DNA of 64,000 nucleotides. Source: Tolypeutes matacus (lineage: Eukaryota; Chordata; Mammalia; Cingulata; Chlamyphoridae). Made by a program: the position numbers and the translations under genes. Positions within the stretch are counted from its first letter, which is position 1. Each line of letters starts with the position of its first letter. The DNA lies in contig JAKSZT010053928.1 in assembly GCA_026826555.1 (NCBI GenBank), positions 124,001 through 188,000 of the forward strand, read 5' to 3'. Below the pieces are notes generated by a model, which searched no databases, had not been told where the DNA came from, and worked only from the letters and a program-made list of their open reading frames with translations. Positions 34,708-46,440 of the stretch are shown one piece after another.

Positions 34708-34922
34708 GGAGTGGATGTGGCTCAAGCTGTTGAGAGCCAAATTCCCACATGGGAGGTCTGGGGTTCGGTTCCAGTGGCTCATAAAAACAAAAAATCAAAC
34801 AACAAGCAAACAAACAAACAAAAAACAACTCAGGAGAGCTGATGTGGCTCAGTGGTTGAGCGCCAGCTTCCCACATGAGGTCCTGGGCTCAATCCCACCC
34901 TGGTACCTCAAAAAAAAAAAAA
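34708..34922 (+). mobile_element. Dimeric DAS SINE
   Basis: Same two-unit layout as 6400-6641: 'gtggatgtggctcaagctgt' with 'gggttcggttcc', an A/C-rich linker, then 'gatgtggctcagtggttgag' with 'gggctcaatccc' and an A run. The TSD 'aaaagtccaacaga' is exact at 34694-34707 and 34923-34936. Confidence 0.92.
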
Positions 34923-34939
34923 AAAAGTCCAACAGAACT

Positions 34940-36040
34940 ACATTAAAATTGATGCCAAGAGCCATCTGATAAGCCATCATAACTTGAAACTGAGGTATTC
35001 CTAAAAGCAATTCATTGCATAATTGAATTGTCAACATCAAAACTGAATACGAGCAAGTGAGGATTTTGAGGTTTTCTAAAAGCAAAGGTTTTAATTTCAA
35101 AATACTTTGTTTCTCCTTGATTGAGAAAAGTCATTTTTAAGGGAAAACATGAAATCCAGCTGCAAAAGAAGAAAAAGCAGTAAAATATTCCATGAATTAG
35201 GGTCTTCCTTATACCAAAGGAGAGCTACGCATAATTTCTGTAGGTGATTAGCACCGAGTTACAATGCAGCTTCCCTCTGACCTTGGGAACCCTGCTCATT
35301 CCCAGAGTTACTGCGAAGACTTCTGTTTCATTTATTATTAGTCTTTGCATCTGCAATGCTGTAGCAATGGATAGCAATAGCAACAGTGTTTGCTTGCAGC
35401 ACTCGAATTGTAGAAACGCTTCCAAAAAACAAAGTGGGGGAAAAGAGAGAAAGAAAAATATGTACTCAGCCAAGAGGAAAACAAAGTTAATGGTATGATG
35501 GGAATTTAAAAATTTTACCTTTGAAGGACGATTACATTTATTAATCACCTCCACGACGAGTCACTTGTTATCAATTTTTAAATTTAATAAAAGCTTTTCA
35601 AAATTATTTTATTTGGAAAAACAAATGTACAATTTGCTAGACCTAATCCTGCGATATAAAAAAACGGAAATGCTTCTAGAGAAAAAGCCGTAAAGTACTT
35701 TGTGTCCGGGATAGAGAAATAATCTAGCAGTCCAATGGGTTCACTTAGTTTCATGTCATTTGCTTCATGTCCATTATGTAACGCCTTCCCCAGCCTTTAG
35801 GTCTCTATATTTAAACTACTGTTCAGGTATATTACAGAATTGCCACAAAATCGGTTATCTGGTCCTAACTTTCAAGAACAGCTTAAACGGTGCCTTGCTG
35901 ATGTGCCTTTGTACACTATAGCCTATTTTTAAAAATCTGCTGGTGTCATTACTTCTTCTCAGCTTCCTCCCAGGTCCCCCATCCCCTCCTCCCTCAGCAT
36001 CCCCAGCGACACGATCTGCGGGCTGCTCCTGGCTCCTTGC
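34940..36040. other. Unassigned DNA beside the CpG island
   Basis: Nothing coding recognised. GC content and CpG frequency rise from about 35,980 on. Confidence 0.45.
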
Positions 36041-36049
36041 AGGGGAAGC

Positions 36050-37550
36050 ACGTTTTGACTGCAATGCAAACCCTGTCCGGTTTGCAACCCGGGAAGGCAG
36101 ATTCGGCGCTGGACGGGGGTGTGGACGAAGGCTGCAGGGACAGCTGCAGGTGGGCAACAGCGAGTGGGGCACTGGTGCCCCGCGAGGGCAGTGCGCAGTG
36201 CACGCGCACAATAAAACCCAATGCACAACTTCCCCAGCAGCTCCTCGCGGCTCCACGGATTCTCCGCAAGGTGCGGCGTAGGCGTTTGCTTGAGCCGGCG
36301 CGGACGTCCTCACCCTTGCAGCTTCGCTCCTCGGCTGACAATTACATCAGTCCTTCTCCCTGCCCCAGCTTCAATCCCCAGCCAGACTCGAGCGAGGCGG
36401 AGCGCCCAGCGGCGCGGGGGAATGCGGGCACGAGTGCCAGGCGGCCGGAATTCCCTGGCAACGAGGGGGAGGGGAGGGCGGCGAGCGGCGACCGTGACAC
36501 AGGCGCCCCCTCCCACCTCGGCCGCCGGGCCGGACTAACACCGCCGCCCCCACTCCCTACCGCTGGGGTTATCCTGCTGGGAGAGCCCCCGGGGAGTGGC
36601 GATGCCTCCGGGGACCGCACCGCAGCTGCCCACCCGCAGTCCCCCAGGGTCCTCGGCCCGCCGGACGCGCGCACAATGCCCCCGGGCTGCGGTGCGATCG
36701 CCGTCGTGTCCGCTCCTGGCGTCCCCTCCGCAGCTGAGACACCTACCTGGAAGGCGAGCTGAGGCGCTGCTGGTCCTGCGGCTGACAGCGGCGGCAGCGG
36801 GAGGCAGAGGCGGCCCCGGCGGGCGGGCAGGCTGTTGGAACCGCGGGCTGGCCGGGGAGCGGAGGCACCGGCGCCCCCTGCGCCGTGCCGCGGTTTCCAG
36901 CACGGAAAGCGGCAGCGGCGGCGGCGCTGCGCCTCCAGTGGTCCGCGGCGCCGCAGCCCCTCCTCTCCCGCGGGCGGGGCGCGCTGGCGTAGTGGCGCTC
37001 CGGGCTCCCCGCCCCCGACTCCGGGTTCCCGGCTGGCTGGCCCGGCCGGAGTGGAGCGACAGGCGGCGGGAGTGCGGGCTGCGCGCCCACCTGACGCGGC
37101 CCCCTCCCTGCGCCGCTGCGACTGCTGCGGACCCCGTGCGCCGAGATCCCGACGCGCGGAGCCCAACTTGCTGGGTTCGCTCCGGGCCCGGCCTGGGTGG
37201 GGACGCCCGGTCTCCAGAGATCACCCGCGGTTGAGACCCTGTCGGGGCTTCCCCTGGCCTGAGTACCGTAGTAGCGCCTCCGCCCGCCCAGTCCTGGAGG
37301 TGGGCTGGCCCTGGCTCTCCCCCAGCGTCCTCGAATGGCTCTAGCGCTCAGGTCCTGGAGCGCAGCCGTGGGACGGCGGGATCTGAAGGGAACGACAGCC
37401 TGGCGGCCTCCCTCCGGAGTACCAAGCCCTGCCCCCAGGCGCCCTTCTGAGGCCGACACCCCCGGCTGGTCAATAAATATACTCGTCGTCTGTGTCTCTC
37501 CACCCCAGCCCCCGTCTGAGCGAAAACTTCCCAGGCCCAACAAACACTTG
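36050..37550. promoter_or_regulatory. CpG island, likely host gene promoter
   Basis: About 1.5 kb of very GC-rich DNA with dense CpG, standing out from an AT-rich window. It has an Sp1/KLF-type GC box (gggcggggc, about 36972-36980) and an NRF1-like 'gtgcgcagtgcacgcgca' near 36190. No TATA box was recognised, as usual for this promoter class. Retention of CpG implies it is unmethylated in the germline and so probably active there. Long open frames on both strands (up to 274 codons) follow from the high GC and do not resemble proteins. The direction of transcription and the gene are not certain. Confidence 0.85.
36747..37210 (-). other. Candidate untranslated first exon (leftward gene)
   Basis: On the - strand the sequence ends in CCAG|GTAGGT (exon edge at 36747, intron from 36746 downwards), close to the ideal splice donor. 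The right edge, the transcription start, is a guess set by the CpG-rich core. No matching protein-coding frame with a good start was identified, so if real this is probably 5' UTR, and the left 36.7 kb would be first-intron DNA, which fits its lack of exons. A second, weaker - strand donor-like CAG|GTGGGC lies near 37087. Confidence 0.4.
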
Positions 37551-37559
37551 GGTTCTGTG

Positions 37560-38010
37560 AAAGGGTCGGTGGCTTCAAGCTCCAGGCATAGGGGAGCAAT
37601 GTCAGCCCCATCTCCCTACAACTCTTCCCATCCCCTTAAATCCTTCCACGTTTATATCGGTCTCTGCCTATGCTTGAGGGTAGACTAATCCAAAGGCAAA
37701 TTTGCTTGGAGAGAGGGGTAATTTAAATATTTACACAGATATTTCTTCTGTAAACGGCTGACTGAGGAGAAATCAGAAGTATTTCAAGACATTTCTGTTA
37801 TCACCGGCTTCGCGGGGAGAAATCCAGGGATGATCCTTAACAGGAACTATTACAGAAACAGAGCTGGAATGCTTTGTGGGCTCCCTAGGGTCCTGGATTG
37901 GAGGAAAGGGGTGCCTTCCAAAATTAAAGATGCTGCTACCCATTGAAGCAACTCTAGTGGTGGTCACTGTTTTCGGTGCTGATAAAATTTTGTCGCCTTG
38001 GGCAAATTGC
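37560..38010. other. No recognised gene or repeat
   Basis: Right shoulder of the CpG island; nothing recognised. Confidence 0.4.
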
Positions 38011-38019
38011 TCAACGGCT

Positions 38020-38165
38020 TTTAGCCTCAACATCCTTATCTGTTAATGGGATAATAAGACTACCTCCTTCAGTTTTTATGCAATTTGCATGAGTTAATGT
38101 TTGTAGAGCACTTAAAATGGTTTCTGGCATATAATAAGCACTATATAAATAAACTCCTGTAATCT
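38020..38165 (+). mobile_element. MIR SINE
   Basis: 'agcctcaacatccttatctg', 'aatgggataataagactacc' and 'tggcatataataagcacta' match MIR. Confidence 0.75.
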
Positions 38166-38269
38166 ACGAGGCAGGTATTAAGCAACAATGGGCCCCCAGG
38201 AAACAAATATCAGGCGCCAGGAAACTAATATCTACTGAACACTTCCTACGTTAAGAAGAACGAATTGTA

Positions 38270-38351
38270 GGAGCCGATGTGGCTAAGTGGTTGAGCACCG
38301 GCTTCCCACATAAGAGGTCGTGTCCCCCCCCCCCCCCCAACACCCAAAAAA
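38270..38351 (+). mobile_element. DAS SINE second unit, truncated
   Basis: 'gagccgatgtggctaagtgg' and 'ggcttcccacataagaggtc', then the box B region is replaced by a C run (about 15 C) and a short A-rich tail. A weak flanking repeat 'aattgt' is present on both sides. Confidence 0.75.
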
Positions 38352-38399
38352 CCTAATTGTTAGGCAGTTTGGCATCAATTCTTATAACAGCCCTGATCG

Positions 38400-38485
38400 A
38401 GGTATCATTCTCATTCCTTCAGCCAATGTTTAATGTCTACTAGATGCCAGGTGCTGTTCTGGGTGCTGGGGATACGGTGTCTTGG
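38400..38485 (-). mobile_element. L2 3' end, antisense
   Basis: 'cattccttcagccaatgttt', 'ctactagatgccaggtgctg' and 'gggtgctggggatac' are the complement of L2. Confidence 0.65.
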
Positions 38486-38608
38486 AATTCATATATATTT
38501 TTTAAAAATCACTATTTTATTAACAAGAGATTTTCGATCCTCTCTAGATTTCCAGATCGGCTCTAGACGATGGCCCACCACATTTTTCTTTATTAAAAAA
38601 TAGTTTCT

Positions 38609-38747
38609 TTTCTAGCAGACATGCTTTTTGGATACTTGGCCCTTTGTGCTCTGACTTTCAGCATCCAATCAGGAGGCTTCCTCAAACATCATAAATACCT
38701 ACAACTTAATCCCAATAAACGAGACTTGATCAGAAAAAAAAAAAAAA
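38609..38747 (+). mobile_element. Short polyadenylated retrocopy, source unknown
   Basis: 139 bp ending 'cccaataaacgagacttgatcag' plus about 20 A: an AATAAA signal about 15 bases before the tail, as in an mRNA 3' end. The TSD 'aaaaaatagtttct' is exact at 38595-38608 and 38748-38761. It holds a frame of about 40 codons from an ATG at 38621, but I do not recognise the source transcript and the frame may be chance. Confidence 0.75.
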
Positions 38748-38762
38748 AAAAAATAGTTTCTC

Positions 38763-38854
38763 AGGGGAGCGGGGGTAGCTCAATGGTCCAGCGCTTCCTT
38801 CCCATGTACAAGGCCGGGGGGTTCAATCCCTGGTACCTCCTTGAAAAAAAAAAA
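38763..38854 (+). mobile_element. DAS SINE single second-unit copy
   Basis: 'gggggtagctcaatggtcc' (box A-like), 'gggttcaatccctggtacc' (box B-like) and an A tail, only about 92 bp. The TSD 'agtttctc' at 38755-38762 and 38855-38862 lies in the right TSD of the retrocopy at 38609, so this SINE landed there later. Confidence 0.88.
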
Positions 38855-38864
38855 AGTTTCTCCT

Positions 38865-40025
38865 AACTTCCAATATTTTAAAATACTACATGTGTAGTCC
38901 TTTGGAGAACTATTTTAGTTTTCCTCTGTCTACTACTCCTTTATCATTGTTAGAAACTATCCTAATTTTGTATTCTTATACAGTCTCTTTAAAACCTGTT
39001 ATTTTTTTAATAATAAACTTGATTTTTTAGCTTTTTTTTTTTTTTAATTCTGTCGCCTGTGAAACAGTCAACTATATGCTCTCTTTCCCATATGCAATTT
39101 CTCTTGAATCTCCACGCTCACCTTTTGGACTAGCTTCTTCTATCCTAGCTAGCAACGTTCTCATATCATCCTGTCATAAAATTATAGATGCTGGGCCCTG
39201 TGGCACCTCACACTTTCACCTTATCTCCTTCCCTATGAAAATCTCCTCAAGGGAACCACTGGGATACTGACCTTCAATTGATCAACGCCTCCCTTGTACT
39301 CCTCTCATCTGGGTTTCATTGACTGAGCTCTAATGAAACACCTCTGTCCATGGAAAAAAAAAAAAAAAGTACAAAAGAAATGAGAGCACACAGTGTCTTT
39401 AACCTAAAGAAGTAGTTCACTGAACCATAAACTATTGGCAGAGAACCATAAACTGTTAAGGAGGGGTAACAAGCACAACCTAAATCTTATATTTTATCTT
39501 AAAAATGTTTGCACACTTTCCCACAGGATCTGTATTTTGTTATTTTAAAAAACAGGTTTAAAACTGTTTACCATCAGGAAAAAAATCTCATGTCTCACAA
39601 GTAACTGTCAAGTAAGCCACGTTGGCACTACACCCATATATTTGGGGACATGAGTGGGTTAAAGGGAGCTGACATTGCATATCAAAGCAGTTTCTCCACT
39701 CTGTGCATCACAATGTTTTGAAAACTCAGCCTGACATAAAAATGTAAATACGAATAGCAGGCTTTTCCCTCTGTTTGAGCTATGGCCAGGTTATTGCTTA
39801 GAAATGTAGAGAGAGCGATGTTTTCATTACATGTATATTCTTGCTGACTGTTTAAGTCTCATGTCATATGTTGGCTAAAATGATTTCTACTTTCCCAATC
39901 CATCCCTTTTTTTTTGGTCTCAGATAAACACTTGAATAGAATTTTTCAGTGAAAAAACATAATTTGTTTTATAGGTACTATCTTAGCTGGGGGTTCTTAA
40001 AAAGGCTGAAGTGCTAATGCTTTTA
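38865..40025. other. No recognised gene or repeat
   Basis: AT-rich, with T and A runs at 39031-39045 and 39354-39368. A short direct repeat 'gaaccataaact' occurs at about 39423 and 39443. Nothing coding recognised. Confidence 0.4.
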
Positions 40026-40039
40026 AAATTTGACTATAA

Positions 40040-40167
40040 GCTCTCTCTGCCTAGAGAGGCCCACGCCAAGTTTTGGTGTGTATTTCCATCTTTCTCTTTC
40101 ATTTCTCAGCAAGCTTTGTTCTTTCCCCCATTTCCCAAATAAATTCTTTTAATAAATAAATAAATAA
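40040..40167 (+). mobile_element. Short retroposed insert, source unknown
   Basis: 128 bp flanked by 'ttgactataa' at 40030-40039 and 40168-40177. The insert ends 'tttcccaaataaattctttt' followed by aataaataaa repeats, so it has an AATAAA signal and A-rich tail. The body is not recognised. Confidence 0.6.
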
Positions 40168-41029
40168 TTGACTATAAAGATGAATATTCCTTTTGTAATT
40201 TATTTCTTTTTAAAGTACTTTTTAAAAATAAATTTATCTGTTTTTATGATACCAATACAACAGTGAGAAAATCAAAAGGTAAACTTTTTGAAACAATGAC
40301 TTATTGGAGAAGGGTCAATGTCTAAAAGGTTGCACCCTTTTAGAGGTCAGGAGACTTGCTCTACCCTTACCTGTAGCCTATTTGTCAGATTTGGTGCTCC
40401 TTTTTGAATATGTGCATACATTTTTTCCAGTTGGTACTATGTTCTCTAAAAATCACATAAATTCCTGAAACTATTCTTACAGACAATATTGCCAACAAGA
40501 ACTGTTTAAGTGAATGTACATTTATAGACATTTTGAACATAGAGATCACAGAAATATATAAAAATATAAGCCATTAACATCAATGCTTCTGTAAAACTGA
40601 AAAATTTAAAATTAACATAACCTCTGTCTTTGCACAAGTTGTATATGCATAGTAAAATGTGTCTTTAGATGGCATCATCAGTTGTGGGACTTTTTTCTGC
40701 TTGGCTGCTTCTTTTCAAACTATGGCAAATTCAGCCATAACTAGAGCACTAGACTTTACAACTTTCCACCCGTTAAATGAAAGTCACCTTCCAACAAGAG
40801 TCTAACTGACCTTTAAGGAAGTTTCAGGCAGTTTTTAATTTGCTGTTTGCTTTTACCTTTCATTATTGCTTGCAACCAGAATTAATTTCAAAAGAAAAAA
40901 ATTGATGGTTTTATTCCAAATTTTAGACGTTGCTGCACAAGTCATGGTTTTTCATGCAGTTTTCCTGAAGGCTTTCCATTACAAGGGGCACTAAGAGTTA
41001 GGATGATTTGCTTCACCAAAATAATAAAC

Positions 41030-42200
41030 ACTTAAAAAAATAAACATGGAATTTATTGAGGTATCAGTTATATAAAATAAAATTTACCTCTTTTAAGTGT
41101 ACAGTTTGAAGAGTTTTGACAAATGTATGCAGCTATAGAACGTGTGTGGAACCACCATCACATTCAAGATATAGGACATATACATCACCCCTAAAAATTC
41201 CCTTCTGCTTTCTTGCAGTCGATCCCTTTCTCCTACCTCAGCCTCTGGCAAACACTGATTTTTTTTTTTTTTTTTTTTTTCTCTGTCCCCATAGTTTTAC
41301 CTTTTCTAGAATGTTAGATAAATAGAATGATACAGTCTTTCATGCCTGGCTTATTTCACTCAGCTAATACTTTTGAGATTCTTACATGTTGTTGCGTGTA
41401 TCAGTATTTCATTCCTATATATTGCTGAGTAGTATTATTATGTGACTATACTTACAACCAGTTCATCTATTCACCAGATAAACATTTGAGTTGTTTCCAG
41501 TTTTTGACTATTGTAATAAAGCTTCAATGGAATTTGCATACACGTCTTTGTGTGGATATGTATTTTCATTTCTTCTGTGTAAATATGTAGGAGTGGAATG
41601 CTAGGTGTATGTTTAAGTATAAGACACTGCCAGACCATTTTACTGTACCGATTTGCATTCCCATCATCAATGTAGGGGGTTCCAGTTGCTCCACATCCTT
41701 ACCAACACATGGTATTATCATTCTTCTTCATTTTAGCCATCCTACTGCTTGGGTTGGTTTATCATGGTTTTAAATTGCAATTCCCTGAATGATGAATAAT
41801 GTTGAATATATTTTCATGTGCTTTACGGCCATGGTATATCTTTTTTGAGGAAGTCTCTGTTTAAACTTTTTGCCCATTAAATATATATTTATATATATAA
41901 AGGACTTTTCAGGTTATCTATTGCTTCACATGTGGTTTTCAGTCATTTGTACCTATTCCATATAAGTGGGAAAATGTATTGGCTAACAGTTTTTAAAATT
42001 TAAAAAAACTGAAAAATTAAAAAGAAAAAACAAAACAAAATACAAAAAAAAGAGAAAAATGTATTGGCTAACAGTTGTTCATAATAGTCTCTTTTATTGT
42101 CTATAGGATCTTTATTAGTTGTAATGGTTCTTTATAAATTCTGGTTATAAGTCCTTGCCATAATATATGTTTTACATCTTAGTGTTTTTTTTTAATATAG
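41030..42200 (-). mobile_element. Old L1 3' half, antisense
   Basis: Antisense landmarks in order: 'agtgtacagtttgaagagttt', 'tggaaccaccatcacattcaa', 'tacctcagcctctggcaaac', 'cttgcagtcgatcccttt', 'gtgtatcagtatttcattcc', 'ctgggtt...' replaced by 'gttgtttccagtttttgac', 'gttgctccacatccttac' and 'aatgttgaatatattttcatg'. Frames are decayed. A tail-only insert sits at 41991-42055, and a T run at 41262-41281. Confidence 0.7.
41971..42075. repeat. A-rich insert with 20-bp TSD
   Basis: A 20-base direct repeat starting 'aaaatgtattggctaac' is exact at 41971-41990 and 42056-42075. Between them lie 65 bases of almost only A with scattered C, G and T. It looks like an L1-type insertion that copied no more than a tail. 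Confidence 0.8.
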
Positions 42201-42291
42201 GAGAGTCTTGGTGATGTGGACATATTTGTCAGAATCCTAAAGGATCCCAGGTTGTTATGAATTTCCCTCATCATCCTTTTAATTTTCCCTT

Positions 42292-42796
42292 TGTCTTAAT
42301 TTGCCAGGCTTCTATGACAAATACCACACAATTGGTTCGCTTAAACATCAAGAATTTATTAGCTCAAAGTTTTGGAGGCCAAAAGTCCAAAATCAAGGCA
42401 TTGGTAAGGCAATTCTTTCTCCCTGAAATCTGTAGCATTCTGGCGCTGGCTTGCCACAATCCTTTGGGTTCCTTGGCTTGCATCTCTGCCTCTGGTCACC
42501 TGGCCATATCTCCCTCTCTGTGTCTGCTCTCCCAGTTTCTGCTGACTTCCAGCTTCTGGCTCCTCTCCTGTAGCTTTCTCTCCCTAAGGCATCCAGTAAT
42601 ATGGATTCAAGTCTGCCTGATTCATTTGGGCCATACCTAAATAGGCTCTTAAAAGACCCTATTCACAAAGGAGCCCACACCTTAAGTGATAATACATCTT
42701 CAAAGGGTCCTATTTACAAATGAGCTCACACCCACAGGAACAAAGATTAAAATTAAGACTATGTCTTTGTCAAGGCACATAACTCAATGTACCACA
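42292..42796 (-). mobile_element. MLT1-like ERVL-MaLR solo LTR, antisense
   Basis: 505 bp running TG to CA on the - strand (TGTGGTAC...TTAAGACA). On that strand it has 'ttggacttttggcctccaaaa', an 'aataaattcttgatgtttaag' polyadenylation region and 'ttgtgtggtatttgtc', in MLT1C-like order. No internal retroviral sequence adjoins it. Confidence 0.75.
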
Positions 42797-42799
42797 TAT

Positions 42800-43750
42800 G
42801 GTTACATGTTATGATTCTCAACTTCCCAATTTTAGTCAAAAAATGGGAATTCTTGTATTATTGGGGGAGCTTTATGAAGTAGGAAGTAAAGGTGAGTGTA
42901 ATGTGATTATAATATACATTGGATTTAATGTAATTTTAGTAGGAAGGTGAACTTATGTGTGGGAGTCAAATATTTTTATCATCAAAAATGTAAAACAAAC
43001 ATAACATTTGCACATATACATGTACACTTGTTTATAAGGTATCTAGTTCATTTTTTAACAAAGTTAATCAAAAAGCTCTCTGCAGGAGTACTCCAATTCA
43101 ATAATAAAACACATTTTCCAGATATCCAACTCTTGGGACCACTGTTAGCCTTTGGTGTTAGAATAATGTCTTGTCCAATCCTTGTATGGCCATTCCACCA
43201 TCTCTCACCCCAGGAACTTAGATGACCAGGGTGTTTTAATATTATTATTTTTCTTTAAAATATTTCTTTATAAACACTGGAATGTATCTACATGTGTATA
43301 TATCATTTAATTTTAATCCACATTTTAGATTGTGTAGCACTTCAAGGATCTAATTAAGAATCTACATTCCAATGGTGGCTGCAGCAAGTGTTTCAAATAC
43401 TGCTATCTAAATCTCCACTAGAAGTCATTAATTAGCACAAGGGATGTACTGTTAAAAGGAATGGAGTTCAGTATTTGTAGTTGGCTGGTAAGACTGTACA
43501 GTTCCCTCCTGAGTAAACATCTGGCGAGCTCAGAAGCCTAACCTCCAGGTCCTGATATCCATTCAGACTTATTAACCTCATTGGTACACTCCCATAATCT
43601 GCCCAGATGACTTGCTGATCTAGCCCAGAGAATATTGTATCTACTTCAGAGCGAACCTTTCATGCAGGGTGCTTATCAGAGTACCTAAAAGGACTGAGAA
43701 TTAGAATTTCATTGAACTTACAGGAATGGGTTTTCAGGGTCTTGTTGATA
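42800..43750. other. No recognised gene or repeat
   Basis: Nothing coding recognised; the 92-codon frame at 42947-43225 has no motif. Confidence 0.4.
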
Positions 43751-43956
43751 ACTGTTTCATTCATTTACTTCAATAAATAATTATTTAGTGCCTGCTATAT
43801 ATTAGGCATTTGGGGAGGGTACTTGGGATAATATGAGTGGGAAAAAAAAAAAAAGGCCCTGCAGGGGGAGATAGATAATAAACAATAGACTTAATATTAT
43901 ATATAAGCAAATTACACAGTATATTAGAAAGTAGTAAGTGTTTATGGAATTTTTTA

Positions 43957-44802
<846 letters not shown>

Positions 44803-44874
44803 GGAAATTTTTTTTTTAAGTTTAGCCTGTTAAGAGAGAAGGAGGTGAGTTGTCAAGGTGCAATACTGAATAGA

Positions 44875-45881
44875 GAAAATGTACGGAAACATCTTCAAGA
44901 CATTGTAGTGGGTAGTGGTTTCTTGGACCTTACACCCAAAGCATGTGCAACAAAAGAGAAAATAGATAAATTGGACCTCCACAAAATTAAACACTTCTGC
45001 ACCTCACAGGAATTTGTCAAAAGGGTGAACAGGCATCCTTGGGATGGGAGAAAATATTTGGAAATCACAAAGAGATGTTACAACTCAACAATAAAAAGAT
45101 ATATGACCCAGTTAAAAAATGAGCAAAAGACTTGAATACACATTTGTCCAAAGAAGAAATACAAATGGCAAAAAAACACATGAAGAAATGCTCAACATCA
45201 CTCATGATTAGGGAAATGCAAATCAAAAACTACAATGAGATATCATGTCACACCTATCAGAATGACCACTATTAAAAAGACAGAGAACTACATGTGTTGG
45301 AGAGACTGTGTAGAGACAGGAACATTTACTATCTGTTGGTTGGAATGCAGAATGGTACAGCCACTGTGGAGGACTGTTTGGCAGTCCCTAAAGAAGTTGA
45401 ATATAGACTTGCCACATGACCCTGCAATACCACTCCTGGGTATCTCAGAAGAACTGAGAGCAGTGACACGAATAGACATCTGAACACCGATATTCATAGC
45501 AGCATTATTCACGATTGCAAAAGTTGGAAAGAATCCAGGTGTCCATCAACGGATGAATGGATAAACAAACTGTGGTGTATTCACACAATGGAATATTATG
45601 AAGCTTTAAGAAGAAATGAAGTCATAAAGCGTATGACAACGTGGATGAACCTGAGGACAGTATGTTGAGCAAAGCAAGCCAGAAACAAAAGGACAAATGC
45701 TGTATGATTGTATTACTATGAACCAAATATATTTTGTAACATATTGTATGATTCAAAAAACAATTTATATGGATCCAGTACATTTAATTGAGAAATGCAT
45801 GTTTTTATTCAGCTGTGTTTTCTTTTTAGTTTTTAATTGTTTATATTTTCAATTATTAAATGTACAAAATAAAGTTAAGAA
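44875..45881 (+). mobile_element. 5'-truncated lineage L1, last ~1 kb
   Basis: Begins in ORF2 at the HLQDIVVG segment and runs to the 3' UTR and 'aataaagttaag'. The frame is broken repeatedly. The TSD 'aatactgaataga' (44862-44874) recurs with one mismatch at 45882-45894. It lies inside the L2. Confidence 0.88.
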
Positions 45882-46219
45882 AATATTGAATAGAATGGTC
45901 AATCTAAGTCTCATTGAGCAAATGACACTTGTGCAAAGACTTGAAGGAGATAAGGGAGTCAGACTAGAAAGTTATATGGGGTGAGAGGTTCCCATTCCAC
46001 TTAGAGAGACCAGACACTGAAAAGCCTATACTACTCAAGGCTAGACCCTCAAATACTACAAGAAATGAAGCATGTACCATAGATGTGGTGAGATAATTTT
46101 AGGTGGCTCCTCGACATTACACTTTAAAGACATTGATTCACAGGGGTGGGAAAGTTTCTCTTTTCAATTCCCTGTCATTCTTTTGGTTGACCCTGAGGAG
46201 CAAGGCTCAATTTGGTGCT

Positions 46220-46331
46220 CATATGTTTTTCACTCCACTCTCCTCTTGCTTCCATGGTTTTTGACAAGAAGTCTGATGTAATTCTCACTCTTGTTCCTCT
46301 ATAAGGGGTTATTTTCCCATGGCTTCTTTTT
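46220..46331 (-). mobile_element. Old L1 ORF1 region, left part
   Basis: 'tccatggtttttgacaagaag' and 'tctgatgtaattctcac' are old L1 ORF1 in antisense. The sequence resumes at 53513 after the younger L1 ('ttttttcaagattttctctttg'). Confidence 0.6.
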
Positions 46332-46440
46332 CTTTTTCTTTTCTTTTCTTTTTTTTTTTTTTAACTTTTTAATTTATTTTATTTTTTATAAAAACATCCA
46401 TTTCTCAATTAAATGTACTGGATACATATAAAAATTTTAA

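Noticed and set aside
36037..37543. Several long overlapping open frames (up to 274 codons) on both strands
   Set aside because: They lie in the CpG island, where high GC removes stop codons. They are Pro/Ala/Arg/Gly-rich, overlap each other in all frames and show no domain.
38621..38866. 81-codon frame as a host peptide
   Set aside because: After about 40 codons it reads into the poly(A) tail and the SINE; the first part may be chance in a 3' UTR retrocopy.
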